NCBI GenBank assembly: GCA_946626795.1
Contig: CAMOUZ010000082.1
Location: 1-5,531, forward strand
Reading direction: 5' to 3'
DNA: 5,531 nucleotides
DNA from: an uncultured Clostridia bacterium
GTDB lineage: Bacteria > Bacillota > Clostridia > Christensenellales > CAG-1252
Under the pieces are notes generated by a model. The model was not told where the DNA came from. It ran no database searches and was given only the letters and a program-made list of their open reading frames with translations. Shown piece by piece: positions 1 to 5,531 of this stretch. The stretch's first letter is position 1; each line of letters opens with the position of its first letter. The position numbers and the translations under genes were made by a program.

Positions 1-233
1 TTTTTCCCGAGCGCGGCGTCCACCGCGATGACGGAATCCGCGGCGTGCTTCTCCCCGAGCATCGCGAGATACGCGCCGAGATTCAGCCCGTTCACGCTCT
101 CGCCCACCGCGCCGTACACGGGACAGCAGAGATGATATTCCTCCCTTAAACTGCTCCCCACAAGCGGCCCCAGCATATCCCCCGAGACCTTATCGCTGCC
201 GATACAAACCACCACCGTGCCCATCTTTTCCAT
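1..233 (-). CDS. yyaC: YyaC-like putative sporulation protease (DUF1256), 5' part only
   Basis: The first 77 codons of a gene that continues past the left edge. The product resembles YyaC (DUF1256), a sporulation-associated family with the fold of the germination protease GPR and hydrogenase maturation proteases; its substrate is not established. Visible motifs are VVVCIGSD (residues 7-14), SGDMLGPLVG (17-26) and VIAVDAALG (68-76), the family's nucleotide-hydrolase-like core. By motif similarity, D19 and D72 would match the two essential aspartates of GPR (TPDALGP and AIDAL); this is inferred. The start is the ATG at 233; a second Met is codon 4. The frame is open upstream but has no ATG, GTG or TTG through at least 360. 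Only nine residues precede CIGSD, fewer than I expect for YyaC homologues, so the N-terminus is short or the start is unusual. No Shine-Dalgarno is visible, and a TATAAT box lies 6 nt before the ATG. It is divergent from the cvpA-like gene. Family assignment is fairly sure, function less so. Confidence 0.85.
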   Translation of the reverse strand, partial: MEKMGTVVVCIGSDKVSGDMLGPLVGSSLREEYHLCCPVYGAVGESVNGLNLGAYLAMLGEKHAADSVIAVDAALGK

Positions 234-238
234 ATCGC

Positions 239-268
239 AATTATAGACGGCGAGGCGGGAATCGATAC
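239..268 (-). promoter_or_regulatory. Candidate promoter of the yyaC-like gene, no leader
   Basis: On the minus strand a perfect TATAAT lies at 245-240, with 6 nt before the ATG at 233, so transcription should begin at or next to the start codon. No sigma-A-like -35 is present 16-18 nt upstream. Instead GTATC (268-264) sits 15 nt before GTCTATAATT (248-239), a spacing and partial match that fit a forespore sigma-F/G promoter, expected for a yyaC gene. The match is imperfect, so the sigma factor is uncertain. Confidence 0.45.
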
Positions 269-307
269 GCCGAAAAGCGCTTAAACGGGGAGGAAAAAGC
301 CGCCTAT

Positions 308-333
308 CGAAAATCCTTTCGGGGGATTTTTCG
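308..333. repeat. Inverted repeat between divergent promoters
   Basis: CGAAAATCC (308-316) pairs with GGATTTTTCG (324-333), giving a 9-bp stem with one bulged T and a 7-nt loop. It ends 7 nt before the -35 of the cvpA-like gene and lies upstream of both divergent promoters. The stem is A/T-rich and there is no U-tract beyond the stem itself, so it is a poor terminator on either strand. It could be an operator for a regulator of both genes, or simply chance symmetry. Confidence 0.4.
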
Positions 334-340
334 TAAAGTG

Positions 341-369
341 TTGCAAATCTCTTACAGCGCGTATATAAT
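341..369 (+). promoter_or_regulatory. Sigma-A promoter of the cvpA-acyltransferase operon, probably leaderless
   Basis: TTGCAA (341-346), a 17-nt spacer and a perfect TATAAT (364-369) form a near-consensus housekeeping promoter. The expected transcription start, about 7 nt after the -10, is position 376, which is the A of the ATG. This predicts a leaderless or almost leaderless mRNA, in keeping with the lack of any Shine-Dalgarno before the gene. Confidence 0.8.
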
Positions 370-375
370 AGAGTT

Positions 376-1158
376 ATGGGTGTGATGGATTTCATTATCG
401 TCGGCGGAGCCGTGCTCTTCGCCCTCATAGGACTCATCAAAGGCGGCGCGAAGATCTTCTTCGGGCTTTTTATGTTGCTCGTCATCATGGTGGGCGCTTC
501 TTTCATCTCCGCGGCGGTCTGCCCCCTCGTCTTGCAGAAGAATACGGACGAAGGCGTGGTCTATACGAGCGCGGCGCAGACCATTATGTCCCCCATTGCG
601 AACGCCCTTCCGACGTCGGGAGATTTCGCCACGCTGCTTGACACGGAGATCGTGCTCGGCGAGGACGAAGTGCTTTATGTCGGCGAGTCTTGCGAAGTCA
701 CCTTGAAAGCCGCCATTTCCGAGAATATCCCCGTCGTGGGACAATATCTCGCTTCCTTCGTGGAAAAAGCTGCGATTCCCGGCACGACGCTGAGGACTTC
801 CATCGCTTATAATCTCACGCGTTATTGTTGTGAGATCGTCCTTTGGGTGATCCTCGTCATTGCGCTTGTCATCGTGCGTAATATCGTCCGCAAGAAGATC
901 TTTATCTTCCTCGACGACAAAAAACACGCCGCTTTCAGCAAGATCGACCGTGCGATCGGCGCCGTCGTGACCCTCGTCATCTTCCTGGCGATCCTTTGGG
1001 GCGCGGGCGTCATCATCGCGCGCTTCGACGACGGATCGAATTGGGCGAACAAAGCGGATGCTTTCCTTTTGAACGGCGTCATCGCGCAGCCTTTTATGCA
1101 AGCGAATCCTTTATTGAAGCTCATCAATGTCACCCTTCCCGTGGCAGAAGCCGCTTGA
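376..1158 (+). CDS. CvpA-family membrane protein with large extracytoplasmic insertion
   Basis: A 260-residue integral membrane protein. Hydrophobic segments lie at about residues 5-21, 27-53, 151-170 and 193-216, so four helices are likely. The first pair (DFIIVGGAV, then a short loop with K22 and K26) and the helix following SKIDRAIGAVV (188-197) resemble the CvpA family, named for colicin V production in E. coli and found widely as envelope proteins of unclear molecular function. E. coli CvpA has about 160 residues; this protein is longer mainly because of a polar stretch of about 95 residues (54-148) between helices 2 and 3, containing C106. A basic loop, VRKKIFIFLDDKKH (171-184), would be on the opposite side, by the positive-inside rule in the cytoplasm. 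ATG 376 is chosen because the promoter's predicted +1 falls on it; ATG 385 (codon 4) is possible. No ribosome binding site is seen. It is followed after 2 nt by the acyltransferase gene, so both form an operon. Membrane topology is sure, CvpA assignment moderately so. Confidence 0.75.
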   Translation: MGVMDFIIVGGAVLFALIGLIKGGAKIFFGLFMLLVIMVGASFISAAVCPLVLQKNTDEGVVYTSAAQTIMSPIANALPTSGDFATLLDTEIVLGEDEVLYVGESCEVTLKAAISENIPVVGQYLASFVEKAAIPGTTLRTSIAYNLTRYCCEIVLWVILVIALVIVRNIVRKKIFIFLDDKKHAAFSKIDRAIGAVVTLVIFLAILWGAGVIIARFDDGSNWANKADAFLLNGVIAQPFMQANPLLKLINVTLPVAEAA

Positions 1159-1160
1159 TC

Positions 1161-2375
1161 ATGAAGAAAAAAACCTATCCTTTGGATCTCTCTGCGATCG
1201 CGTATCCCATGATGAGAACGCGAAAGACGGAGAGTCTTTTTCGTTTTGAAGCCACCCTCGACAAAGCGACGGACCCCCTGCTTTTGAAAGAAAGTCTCGA
1301 AGAGACGCTCCGAAATTATCCTTCCTTCAAGAGCGAGATCGTAGCGGGCTTTTTTGCGCATAAGCTCAGAGAGAATGACGCGCCGCTCCTCGTGAAAGAG
1401 GATACCTTGCCGCCCCTTTCCCCTCTCCGCAAAGAGGAGACGAACGGCTATCCTTTTCGCCTCGCCTATCAAGGCGCCGAGATCGTTTTCGAGGTCTTCC
1501 ACGCTTTGACAGACGGGAATATCGGCGCGCTCTTTTTCTCCGATCTTTTGACGCGATACATCGGAAAGCGGGAAAACCTCCCTTTCGACCTCCCGCCGCG
1601 CGATCTTACGCCGACGGACGCCTTTCTCGATTGCGGGAAGAAGCGTCCGCTCCGCGAGCTCTCCCTGAAACGCTATAACGGAAAAAGCGTCTTCGGACTT
1701 TTGAAAGACAAAAAGAATTTCACTCTTCGTCCGCGTCTCCTCTCCGAGGAGATCGACCTCGAAATCTTAAAAAACAAGGCGAAAGAACAAGGCGCCACGC
1801 TGACGGAATACGTCGCGGCGGCATATCTCACCGCGATCCTCTCGGAGGCGAAAAATCCCCTCGAAAAATCCATATCCCTCTTCATCCCCATCGATCTCCG
1901 CCGCTTTTTTCCCACGAAGACACTGCGAAATTTCGTCTGCTTCGAGCGGATCGATCTCGAAAAAGGAAGGACTGATTTCTCCTTTTCCTCCGTTCTTGCG
2001 AGCGTATGCGCGCAGTTTCGCGAAAAGATCACGGAAGAGCGGATGCGGGAGGATCTCGACGACGTCGTCACGGGTCTCACCCTGCCACTCGTTCGATACA
2101 CGCCGCTTTTTATCAAATATCCCGTCTTCAAGCTCACGCATAAACTCTTGAACAAAGTGCGTCAAACGGCGATCCTCTCCAACGTCGGAAGCTTTCCCCT
2201 TTCCCCGCAAATCGCGACGCACGTCAAATCCGTCCGTTTCTTCCTGAATAATAACCGCAACGCGCCGCTAAATCTCGCGATGCTCTCTTATAACGGAAAA
2301 TGCCGCGTCACGCTGACCTGCGGGCTGAAAGAGACGGATATTCCCGAAAAATTCTTTTCTCTTCTTCGCGTCTGA
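1161..2375 (+). CDS. Stand-alone condensation-domain-like acyltransferase (COG4908/alcohol acetyltransferase type)
   Basis: A 404-residue cytoplasmic protein with the plan of the CoA-dependent acyltransferase superfamily, which includes NRPS condensation domains, wax ester synthases and alcohol acetyltransferases. The N-terminal YPLDLSAIAYPMM (6-18) and the FRFEATLD strand (27-34) match stand-alone clostridial members grouped as COG4908. The catalytic motif HxxxDG is intact as HALTDG (114-119); H114 would be the general base. LSNVGSF (339-345) lies where family members have LSNLG near the second half of the active-site channel, and the chain ends at a typical C-terminal segment, so the gene looks complete. 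Substrate and acyl donor cannot be read from the sequence. The ATG at 1161 is chosen because homology begins there and it follows the cvpA-like stop (1156-1158) by 2 nt; the frame stays open back to 996, but only inside the upstream gene. No strong Shine-Dalgarno is seen, so translation is probably coupled. There are no NRPS modules or carrier proteins nearby. Confidence 0.82.
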   Translation: MKKKTYPLDLSAIAYPMMRTRKTESLFRFEATLDKATDPLLLKESLEETLRNYPSFKSEIVAGFFAHKLRENDAPLLVKEDTLPPLSPLRKEETNGYPFRLAYQGAEIVFEVFHALTDGNIGALFFSDLLTRYIGKRENLPFDLPPRDLTPTDAFLDCGKKRPLRELSLKRYNGKSVFGLLKDKKNFTLRPRLLSEEIDLEILKNKAKEQGATLTEYVAAAYLTAILSEAKNPLEKSISLFIPIDLRRFFPTKTLRNFVCFERIDLEKGRTDFSFSSVLASVCAQFREKITEERMREDLDDVVTGLTLPLVRYTPLFIKYPVFKLTHKLLNKVRQTAILSNVGSFPLSPQIATHVKSVRFFLNNNRNAPLNLAMLSYNGKCRVTLTCGLKETDIPEKFFSLLRV

Positions 2376-2384
2376 ACTCTCCAT

Positions 2385-2416
2385 GCGCTTTGCGCCTGAC
2401 CCGCCTTTGGCGGATC
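2385..2416. terminator. Two small TTT-loop hairpins in the convergent gap
   Basis: GCGC-TTT-GCGC (2385-2395) is followed by GAC-CCGCC-TTT-GGCGG-ATC (2398-2416), an 8-bp stem with one C/A mismatch. The second stem overlaps the first two bases of the uppP stop codon on the minus strand. They lie between the converging acyltransferase and uppP genes, where a bidirectional terminator is expected. Neither is followed by a T-run on either strand, so intrinsic termination is unproven; they may be a small interspersed repeat instead. Confidence 0.35.
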
Positions 2417-3161
2417 AAAGGAGGAAAAAACTCGCTATGCCGATAAGCAACGTATAGACCGCGAAAGGCAAGAGCCCCTTCCTCGCTCTTTTCAGCATAA
2501 ACCGCGCAGCGAAAAGCCCGCTGACGAAGGCGGCGAGAACCGCCGCCGCCACGACGGAAAACTCCGCGCCCTCCACCGAAAACCCGCTTTTCACCCCCTC
2601 CGAAAGGAAACCGCCCGCGATGACGGGCAGAGACAAAAGAAAGGAAAAAGCCGCCGCCTTTTCCCCCTCCACCCCCGTGAGGCGAAGGGCGGAAATCGTC
2701 GCGCCGCTCCGCGAGACGCCCGGCAATACGGCGATCCCCTGCATCACCCCCGTGATAAGAGAATTTCTCACGTCTATCTCCCTTCCCCGCCCTTTGGAGA
2801 AGCTTTCCGTGAGGAAAAGAAGCGCAGACGTCAGAAGAAAGCCGAAAGGCAGCATCGCGCCCGCGAGAAGCTCGGGCAGGAAGAAGGAGAAAAGCAAGGC
2901 GACGGCGATGGTCGGGAGAGAGGCGAGACAGATATATTTCAGGTCGCTCGAAAGGGGATGACGAAGGATATCCCATATCTCCCGTCGCATCACGATAAGG
3001 ACGGCGACAAGGGTGGCGACATGCAAAGCGAGATTCAAAAAGAGGGAGGGAGGGGCGAAAGAGAGCTTTTCCAGCAAAAGAAGATGCCCGCTGCTCGATA
3101 CGGGCAAGAATTCCGTCAAACCTTGCACAAGTCCGAGAAAGATCGCTTTCAGATAGGTCAT
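2415..3161 (-). CDS. uppP: Undecaprenyl-diphosphate phosphatase UppP (BacA)
   Basis: Converts undecaprenyl diphosphate to the monophosphate at the cytoplasmic membrane, recycling the lipid carrier for peptidoglycan and other wall polymers; raised dosage gives bacitracin resistance in other bacteria. Both signature regions are intact: QGLTEFLPVSSSGH (13-26), with the Q/E-xxx-E motif as Q13 and E17 and the family histidine H26, and PGVSRSGAT (147-155), with the essential-type arginine R151. The rest is a run of hydrophobic helices as in the family, including segments near 40-58, 76-95, 102-118, 170-188, 197-217 and 228-246. At 248 residues it is slightly shorter than the usual 265-275, but nothing catalytic is missing. 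The start is well supported: AAGGAGG (3174-3168) lies 6 nt before the ATG. The gene is divergent from ychF and convergent with the acyltransferase, so it is probably a single-gene unit. Confidence 0.97.
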   Translation of the reverse strand: MTYLKAIFLGLVQGLTEFLPVSSSGHLLLLEKLSFAPPSLFLNLALHVATLVAVLIVMRREIWDILRHPLSSDLKYICLASLPTIAVALLFSFFLPELLAGAMLPFGFLLTSALLFLTESFSKGRGREIDVRNSLITGVMQGIAVLPGVSRSGATISALRLTGVEGEKAAAFSFLLSLPVIAGGFLSEGVKSGFSVEGAEFSVVAAAVLAAFVSGLFAARFMLKRARKGLLPFAVYTLLIGIASFFLL

Positions 3162-3167
3162 ATCCCC

Positions 3168-3174
3168 CCTCCTT
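3168..3174 (-). promoter_or_regulatory. Ribosome binding site of uppP
   Basis: AAGGAGG on the minus strand, 6 nt from the uppP ATG. It is the strongest Shine-Dalgarno in the window and shows that this organism does use classical initiation. Confidence 0.9.
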
Positions 3175-3190
3175 CCGAGTTTTTAGTCGA

Positions 3191-3196
3191 TTTATA
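3191..3196 (-). promoter_or_regulatory. Possible -10 box of uppP
   Basis: TATAAA on the minus strand, about 30 nt before the uppP start. No good -35 is seen 16-19 nt further upstream. It directly abuts the -35 of the divergent ychF promoter (3197-3202), so if real, the two promoters would compete for polymerase. Confidence 0.3.
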
Positions 3197-3225
3197 TTGC
3201 TTTCCGCGCGCGAAGACTGTATAAT
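3197..3225 (+). promoter_or_regulatory. Sigma-A promoter of ychF-argS
   Basis: TTGCTT (3197-3202), a 17-nt spacer and a perfect TATAAT (3220-3225). The predicted start is near 3232, leaving a leader of about 47 nt before the ychF ATG that contains a clear ribosome binding site. No riboswitch, attenuator or strong hairpin is evident in this short leader. Confidence 0.8.
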
Positions 3226-3263
3226 AACCTTACATTTTATGAAATCTTATCGGCTTATATGCC

Positions 3264-3271
3264 AAAGGAAG
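3264..3271 (+). promoter_or_regulatory. Ribosome binding site of ychF
   Basis: AAAGGAAG, 7 nt before the ATG at 3279. It selects this start over the out-of-frame ATG at 3239, which has no such site. Confidence 0.85.
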
Positions 3272-3278
3272 TGTCAGA

Positions 3279-4370
3279 ATGAAACTCGGTATCGTAGGAC
3301 TGCCCAACGTCGGTAAATCCACGCTTTTCAACGCCATCACATCCGCCGGCGCGGAATGTCAAAACTATCCTTTCTGCACCATCGAGCCCAACGTGGGCGT
3401 CGTCCCCGTCCCCGACAAGAGGGTGGACGATCTCGCGAAGCTCTATGACTCCAAGAAAGTCACGCCCGCCGTCTTGGAATTCGTGGACATCGCGGGTCTC
3501 GTAAAGGGCGCCTCCAAGGGCGAAGGCCTCGGGAATAAATTCCTCTCCCATATCCGAGAAGTGGACGCCATCACTCACGTCGTGCGCTGCTATGACGATC
3601 CGAATATCGAGCACGTCGAAGGACGCATCTGCCCGAAGGACGACATCGAGATCATCGACACCGAGCTCGTCCTCGCCGACCTCGAAAGCGTGGAAAAACG
3701 CTTGCAGAAAGTGCGCACGCAAGCAAAAAGCGGCGACAAAAAATACCTGCCCGAGATCGAGATGTTGGAGAAGATGTATAATCACCTTTCCGCAGGAAAG
3801 ACCGGACGGAGCATAGACGCCACCGAAGAAGAGGCGGCGTATTACGACACCCTCTTCCTCCTGACCACGAAGAAAGTCATCTACGTGGCGAATATCGCCG
3901 AGAGCGACATCGGGAAAGAAGACAATGATTACGTCAAGCAAGTGCGCGAGATCGCGGACCGCGAAAACGCGAAAGTCATCAAGCTCTCCGCAAAAGTGGA
4001 GGCGGAGCTCTCCGCCCTCGACAAGGAAGATCGCGACCTCTTCCGTGAAGAACTCGGCATCGAAGAGAGCGGTCTCTCCCTCCTCATCACCGCGGGATAC
4101 GAGCTCCTCGGGCTCATCTCCTATATCACCGCGGGAGAGAAAGAGACGCGCGCTTGGACCATCAAGAAAGGCACGAAAGCCCCGCAGGCGGCAGGCAAGA
4201 TTCACACCGATTTCGAGCGCGGCTTCATTCGCGCCGAAGTGGTCTCCTATGAGGATCTTATGGAGCTCGGCTCGCTGACCGTCGCGAAAGAAAAAGGAAA
4301 AGTAAGGAGCGAAGGGAAGGATTACGTCGTGAAAGACGGTGACGTCATCTTATTCCGCTTCAACGTATGA
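3279..4370 (+). CDS. ychF: Redox-regulated/ribosome-associated ATPase YchF (OLA1 family)
   Basis: A 363-residue cytosolic P-loop ATPase of the Obg-related TRAFAC class, associated with ribosomes and, in E. coli, with control of the oxidative stress response and leaderless-mRNA translation. The P-loop is GLPNVGKS (7-14), and Walker B/G3 is DIAG (70-73), followed by the family-typical KGEGLGNKF region (80-88). The usual GTPase NKxD motif is replaced by NIAE (205-208), the NxxE form that explains ATP rather than GTP preference in this family. The C-terminal part from about residue 280 is the TGS domain, ending in DGDVILFRFNV. Length equals the family norm of about 363, so the gene is intact. It has a sigma-A promoter and a good ribosome binding site, and its TGA is one base before the argS ATG, indicating an operon of two translation-related genes. 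Identification is essentially certain. Confidence 0.98.
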   Translation: MKLGIVGLPNVGKSTLFNAITSAGAECQNYPFCTIEPNVGVVPVPDKRVDDLAKLYDSKKVTPAVLEFVDIAGLVKGASKGEGLGNKFLSHIREVDAITHVVRCYDDPNIEHVEGRICPKDDIEIIDTELVLADLESVEKRLQKVRTQAKSGDKKYLPEIEMLEKMYNHLSAGKTGRSIDATEEEAAYYDTLFLLTTKKVIYVANIAESDIGKEDNDYVKQVREIADRENAKVIKLSAKVEAELSALDKEDRDLFREELGIEESGLSLLITAGYELLGLISYITAGEKETRAWTIKKGTKAPQAAGKIHTDFERGFIRAEVVSYEDLMELGSLTVAKEKGKVRSEGKDYVVKDGDVILFRFNV

Positions 4371-4371
4371 T

Positions 4372-5531
4372 ATGGACCGCAACGAAAGCATCGCATCTCT
4401 CATCGAAATAGAAGGCGTCTCCGAAGAGGAGATCGTCTCTCTCCTCTCCGCCCCGAAGGATCTCGCCTTCGCGGACCTCGCGCTTCCCTGCTTCCGTTTC
4501 GCAAAAGCGCTTCGGAAGTCCCCCGTGCAGATCGCGGAAGAGCTCGCGGCGAAGATCTCGAAAAATCTCCCGCCTTATCTCCTCTCCTGCGCCGCGCTGA
4601 ACGGATATCTGAATTTCAAGTTTTCGCGCGAAAATATGGCGAAAGACACTCTCTTGAAAGTCCTCCGCGAGAAGGAGAATTACGGCAAAAGCGACCTCGG
4701 AAAAGGGAAAACGATCTGCATCGACTTCTCCTCCGTGAATATCGCGAAGCCTTTCCACATCGGCCACCTCTCTTCCACCGTCATCGGCGGCGCGCTCTCC
4801 CGCATCTTCTCCGCCCTCGGCTATAACGTCGTACGCATCAATCATCTCGGAGATTGGGGGACGCAATTCGGCAAGATGATCGTGGCTTACAAGAAATGGG
4901 GGGAAGACGCGGACATCGAGAAAGGCGGCGTAAAAGCCCTGCATAAGCTCTACGTGCGTTTCCACCAAGAGGCGGAGAACGACGAATCTTTAAACGACCT
5001 CGGCAGGCATTATTTCAAGCTCATCGAGGACGGCGACGAGGACGCCCTTGCCCTCTTCGAGCGCTTCAAAGCCGTCAGCCTCGCGGAAGCGAAGCGGGTC
5101 TATGACAGACTCGGCATCGATTTCGACAGCTATGCGGGCGAGAGTTTTTATAACGATAAGATGAAGCCGGTTTTAGACAAGCTGGAAGAAAAAGGTCTTC
5201 TGGTGGAATCCGACGGCGCGAAGATCGTGGAAGTGGGCGACGACATGCCTCCTTGCCTGCTCGTGCGTTCGGACGGCGCCACCCTCTATGCGACGCGGGA
5301 CCTCGCGGCGGCGTATTATCGCAAGAAAACTTATGATTTTTATAAATGTCTTTACGTCGTGGCGTATCAGCAGAACTTGCATTTTAAGCAGGTTTTCAAA
5401 GTCTTGGAGCTCCTCGGCGAGCCTTGGGCGAAAGATCTCGAACACGTGAATTTCGGCATGGTGTCCCTCGTGGACGGCACGATGAGCAGCCGCCAAGGCA
5501 AGGTGGTCTATCTCGAAGACGTCCTGAACTC
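4372..5531 (+). CDS. argS: Arginyl-tRNA synthetase, 5' part (truncated by window end)
   Basis: Class I aminoacyl-tRNA synthetase that charges tRNA-Arg in the cytosol. The first 386 residues are visible, of about 560 usual in the family. Residues 1-85 fit the ArgS-specific N-terminal domain that binds the tRNA D-loop. The Rossmann catalytic domain follows with NIAKPFHIGHLSSTV (123-137), carrying the HIGH signature at 129-132, then the ArgS-typical LGDWGTQFGK motif and YATRDLAAAYY. MSSRQGK (371-377) stands in place of KMSKS, a form common in bacterial ArgS. The anticodon-binding DALR domain lies beyond the right edge. The ATG at 4372 follows the ychF TGA (4368-4370) by one base and has no recognisable Shine-Dalgarno, so translation is probably coupled to ychF. 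No frameshift or internal stop is seen. Confidence 0.97.
   Translation, partial: MDRNESIASLIEIEGVSEEEIVSLLSAPKDLAFADLALPCFRFAKALRKSPVQIAEELAAKISKNLPPYLLSCAALNGYLNFKFSRENMAKDTLLKVLREKENYGKSDLGKGKTICIDFSSVNIAKPFHIGHLSSTVIGGALSRIFSALGYNVVRINHLGDWGTQFGKMIVAYKKWGEDADIEKGGVKALHKLYVRFHQEAENDESLNDLGRHYFKLIEDGDEDALALFERFKAVSLAEAKRVYDRLGIDFDSYAGESFYNDKMKPVLDKLEEKGLLVESDGAKIVEVGDDMPPCLLVRSDGATLYATRDLAAAYYRKKTYDFYKCLYVVAYQQNLHFKQVFKVLELLGEPWAKDLEHVNFGMVSLVDGTMSSRQGKVVYLEDVLN

Noticed and set aside
308..333. Reading the inverted repeat as an intrinsic terminator
   Set aside because: A/T-rich stem, no separate U-tract, and no gene ending nearby, since both neighbours start here.
352..1101. Minus-strand open frame of 249 codons opposite the cvpA-like gene
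   Set aside because: Highly charged, no recognisable domain, and antisense to a gene with a good promoter and clear membrane helices.
996..1160. Upstream extension of the acyltransferase frame to an ATG at 996
   Set aside because: It overlaps the cvpA-like gene, the extra residues are arginine-rich and unlike the family, and homology begins at the ATG at 1161.
2308..2976. Minus-strand frame overlapping uppP and the end of the acyltransferase gene
   Set aside because: Arg/Gly/Ser-rich translation with no family resemblance, in another frame of a certain uppP gene.
3254..3263. Possible hairpin GGC...GCC in the ychF leader
   Set aside because: Only about three base pairs, too weak to be a regulatory structure.
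3239..3316. 25-codon upstream ORF starting in the ychF leader and overlapping its start out of frame
   Set aside because: No ribosome binding site before it and an arbitrary-looking peptide. The true ychF start has a strong site.
3255..4205. Minus-strand open frame of 316 codons opposite ychF
   Set aside because: It lies wholly against a certain gene and its product is acidic and low-complexity, as expected from the antisense of a codon-biased GC-rich gene.
4360..4968. Minus-strand open frame of 202 codons opposite argS
   Set aside because: Antisense shadow of argS with no promoter, ribosome binding site or known domain.

Overview
The window looks like part of a chromosome from a low-to-moderate GC Gram-positive bacterium, most likely an uncultured member of the Clostridia. 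The evidence is a YyaC-type sporulation protein, sigma-A-like promoters (TTGCAA-N17-TATAAT and TTGCTT-N17-TATAAT), strong AAGGAGG-type ribosome binding sites on some genes, and a COG4908 condensation-like protein of a kind common in Clostridia. The exact lineage cannot be fixed from the sequence. Everything seen is ordinary chromosomal gene content. There are no mobile elements, CRISPR arrays, tRNA or rRNA genes.

Layout: (1) 1-233, minus strand: 5' part of a yyaC-like gene (GPR-like putative spore protease), running off the left edge. (2) 234-375: divergent intergenic region with two TATAAT boxes, each exactly 6 nt from an ATG on its own strand, and an inverted repeat between them. (3) 376-1158 and 1161-2375, plus strand: a two-gene operon encoding a CvpA-family membrane protein with a large extracytoplasmic insertion, and a stand-alone acyltransferase of the NRPS condensation/alcohol acetyltransferase superfamily with an intact HxxxDG motif. 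(4) 2376-2414: short convergent gap with two small TTT-loop hairpins. (5) 2415-3161, minus strand: uppP (bacA), undecaprenyl-diphosphate phosphatase. (6) 3162-3278: divergent promoter region. (7) 3279-4370 and 4372-5531, plus strand: ychF (ribosome-associated ATPase) followed one base later by argS (arginyl-tRNA synthetase), which runs off the right edge.

How the genes relate: ychF-argS is a translation operon. uppP recycles the lipid carrier for peptidoglycan synthesis. The CvpA-like protein and the acyltransferase are co-transcribed, but their joint role is unknown. The most unusual feature is in the 5' ends. The yyaC-like and cvpA-like genes have the geometry of leaderless transcripts, the two operon-internal genes have no Shine-Dalgarno and start 1-2 nt after the preceding stop, and only uppP and ychF carry classical ribosome binding sites. 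I did not find a convincing undescribed multi-gene system here.
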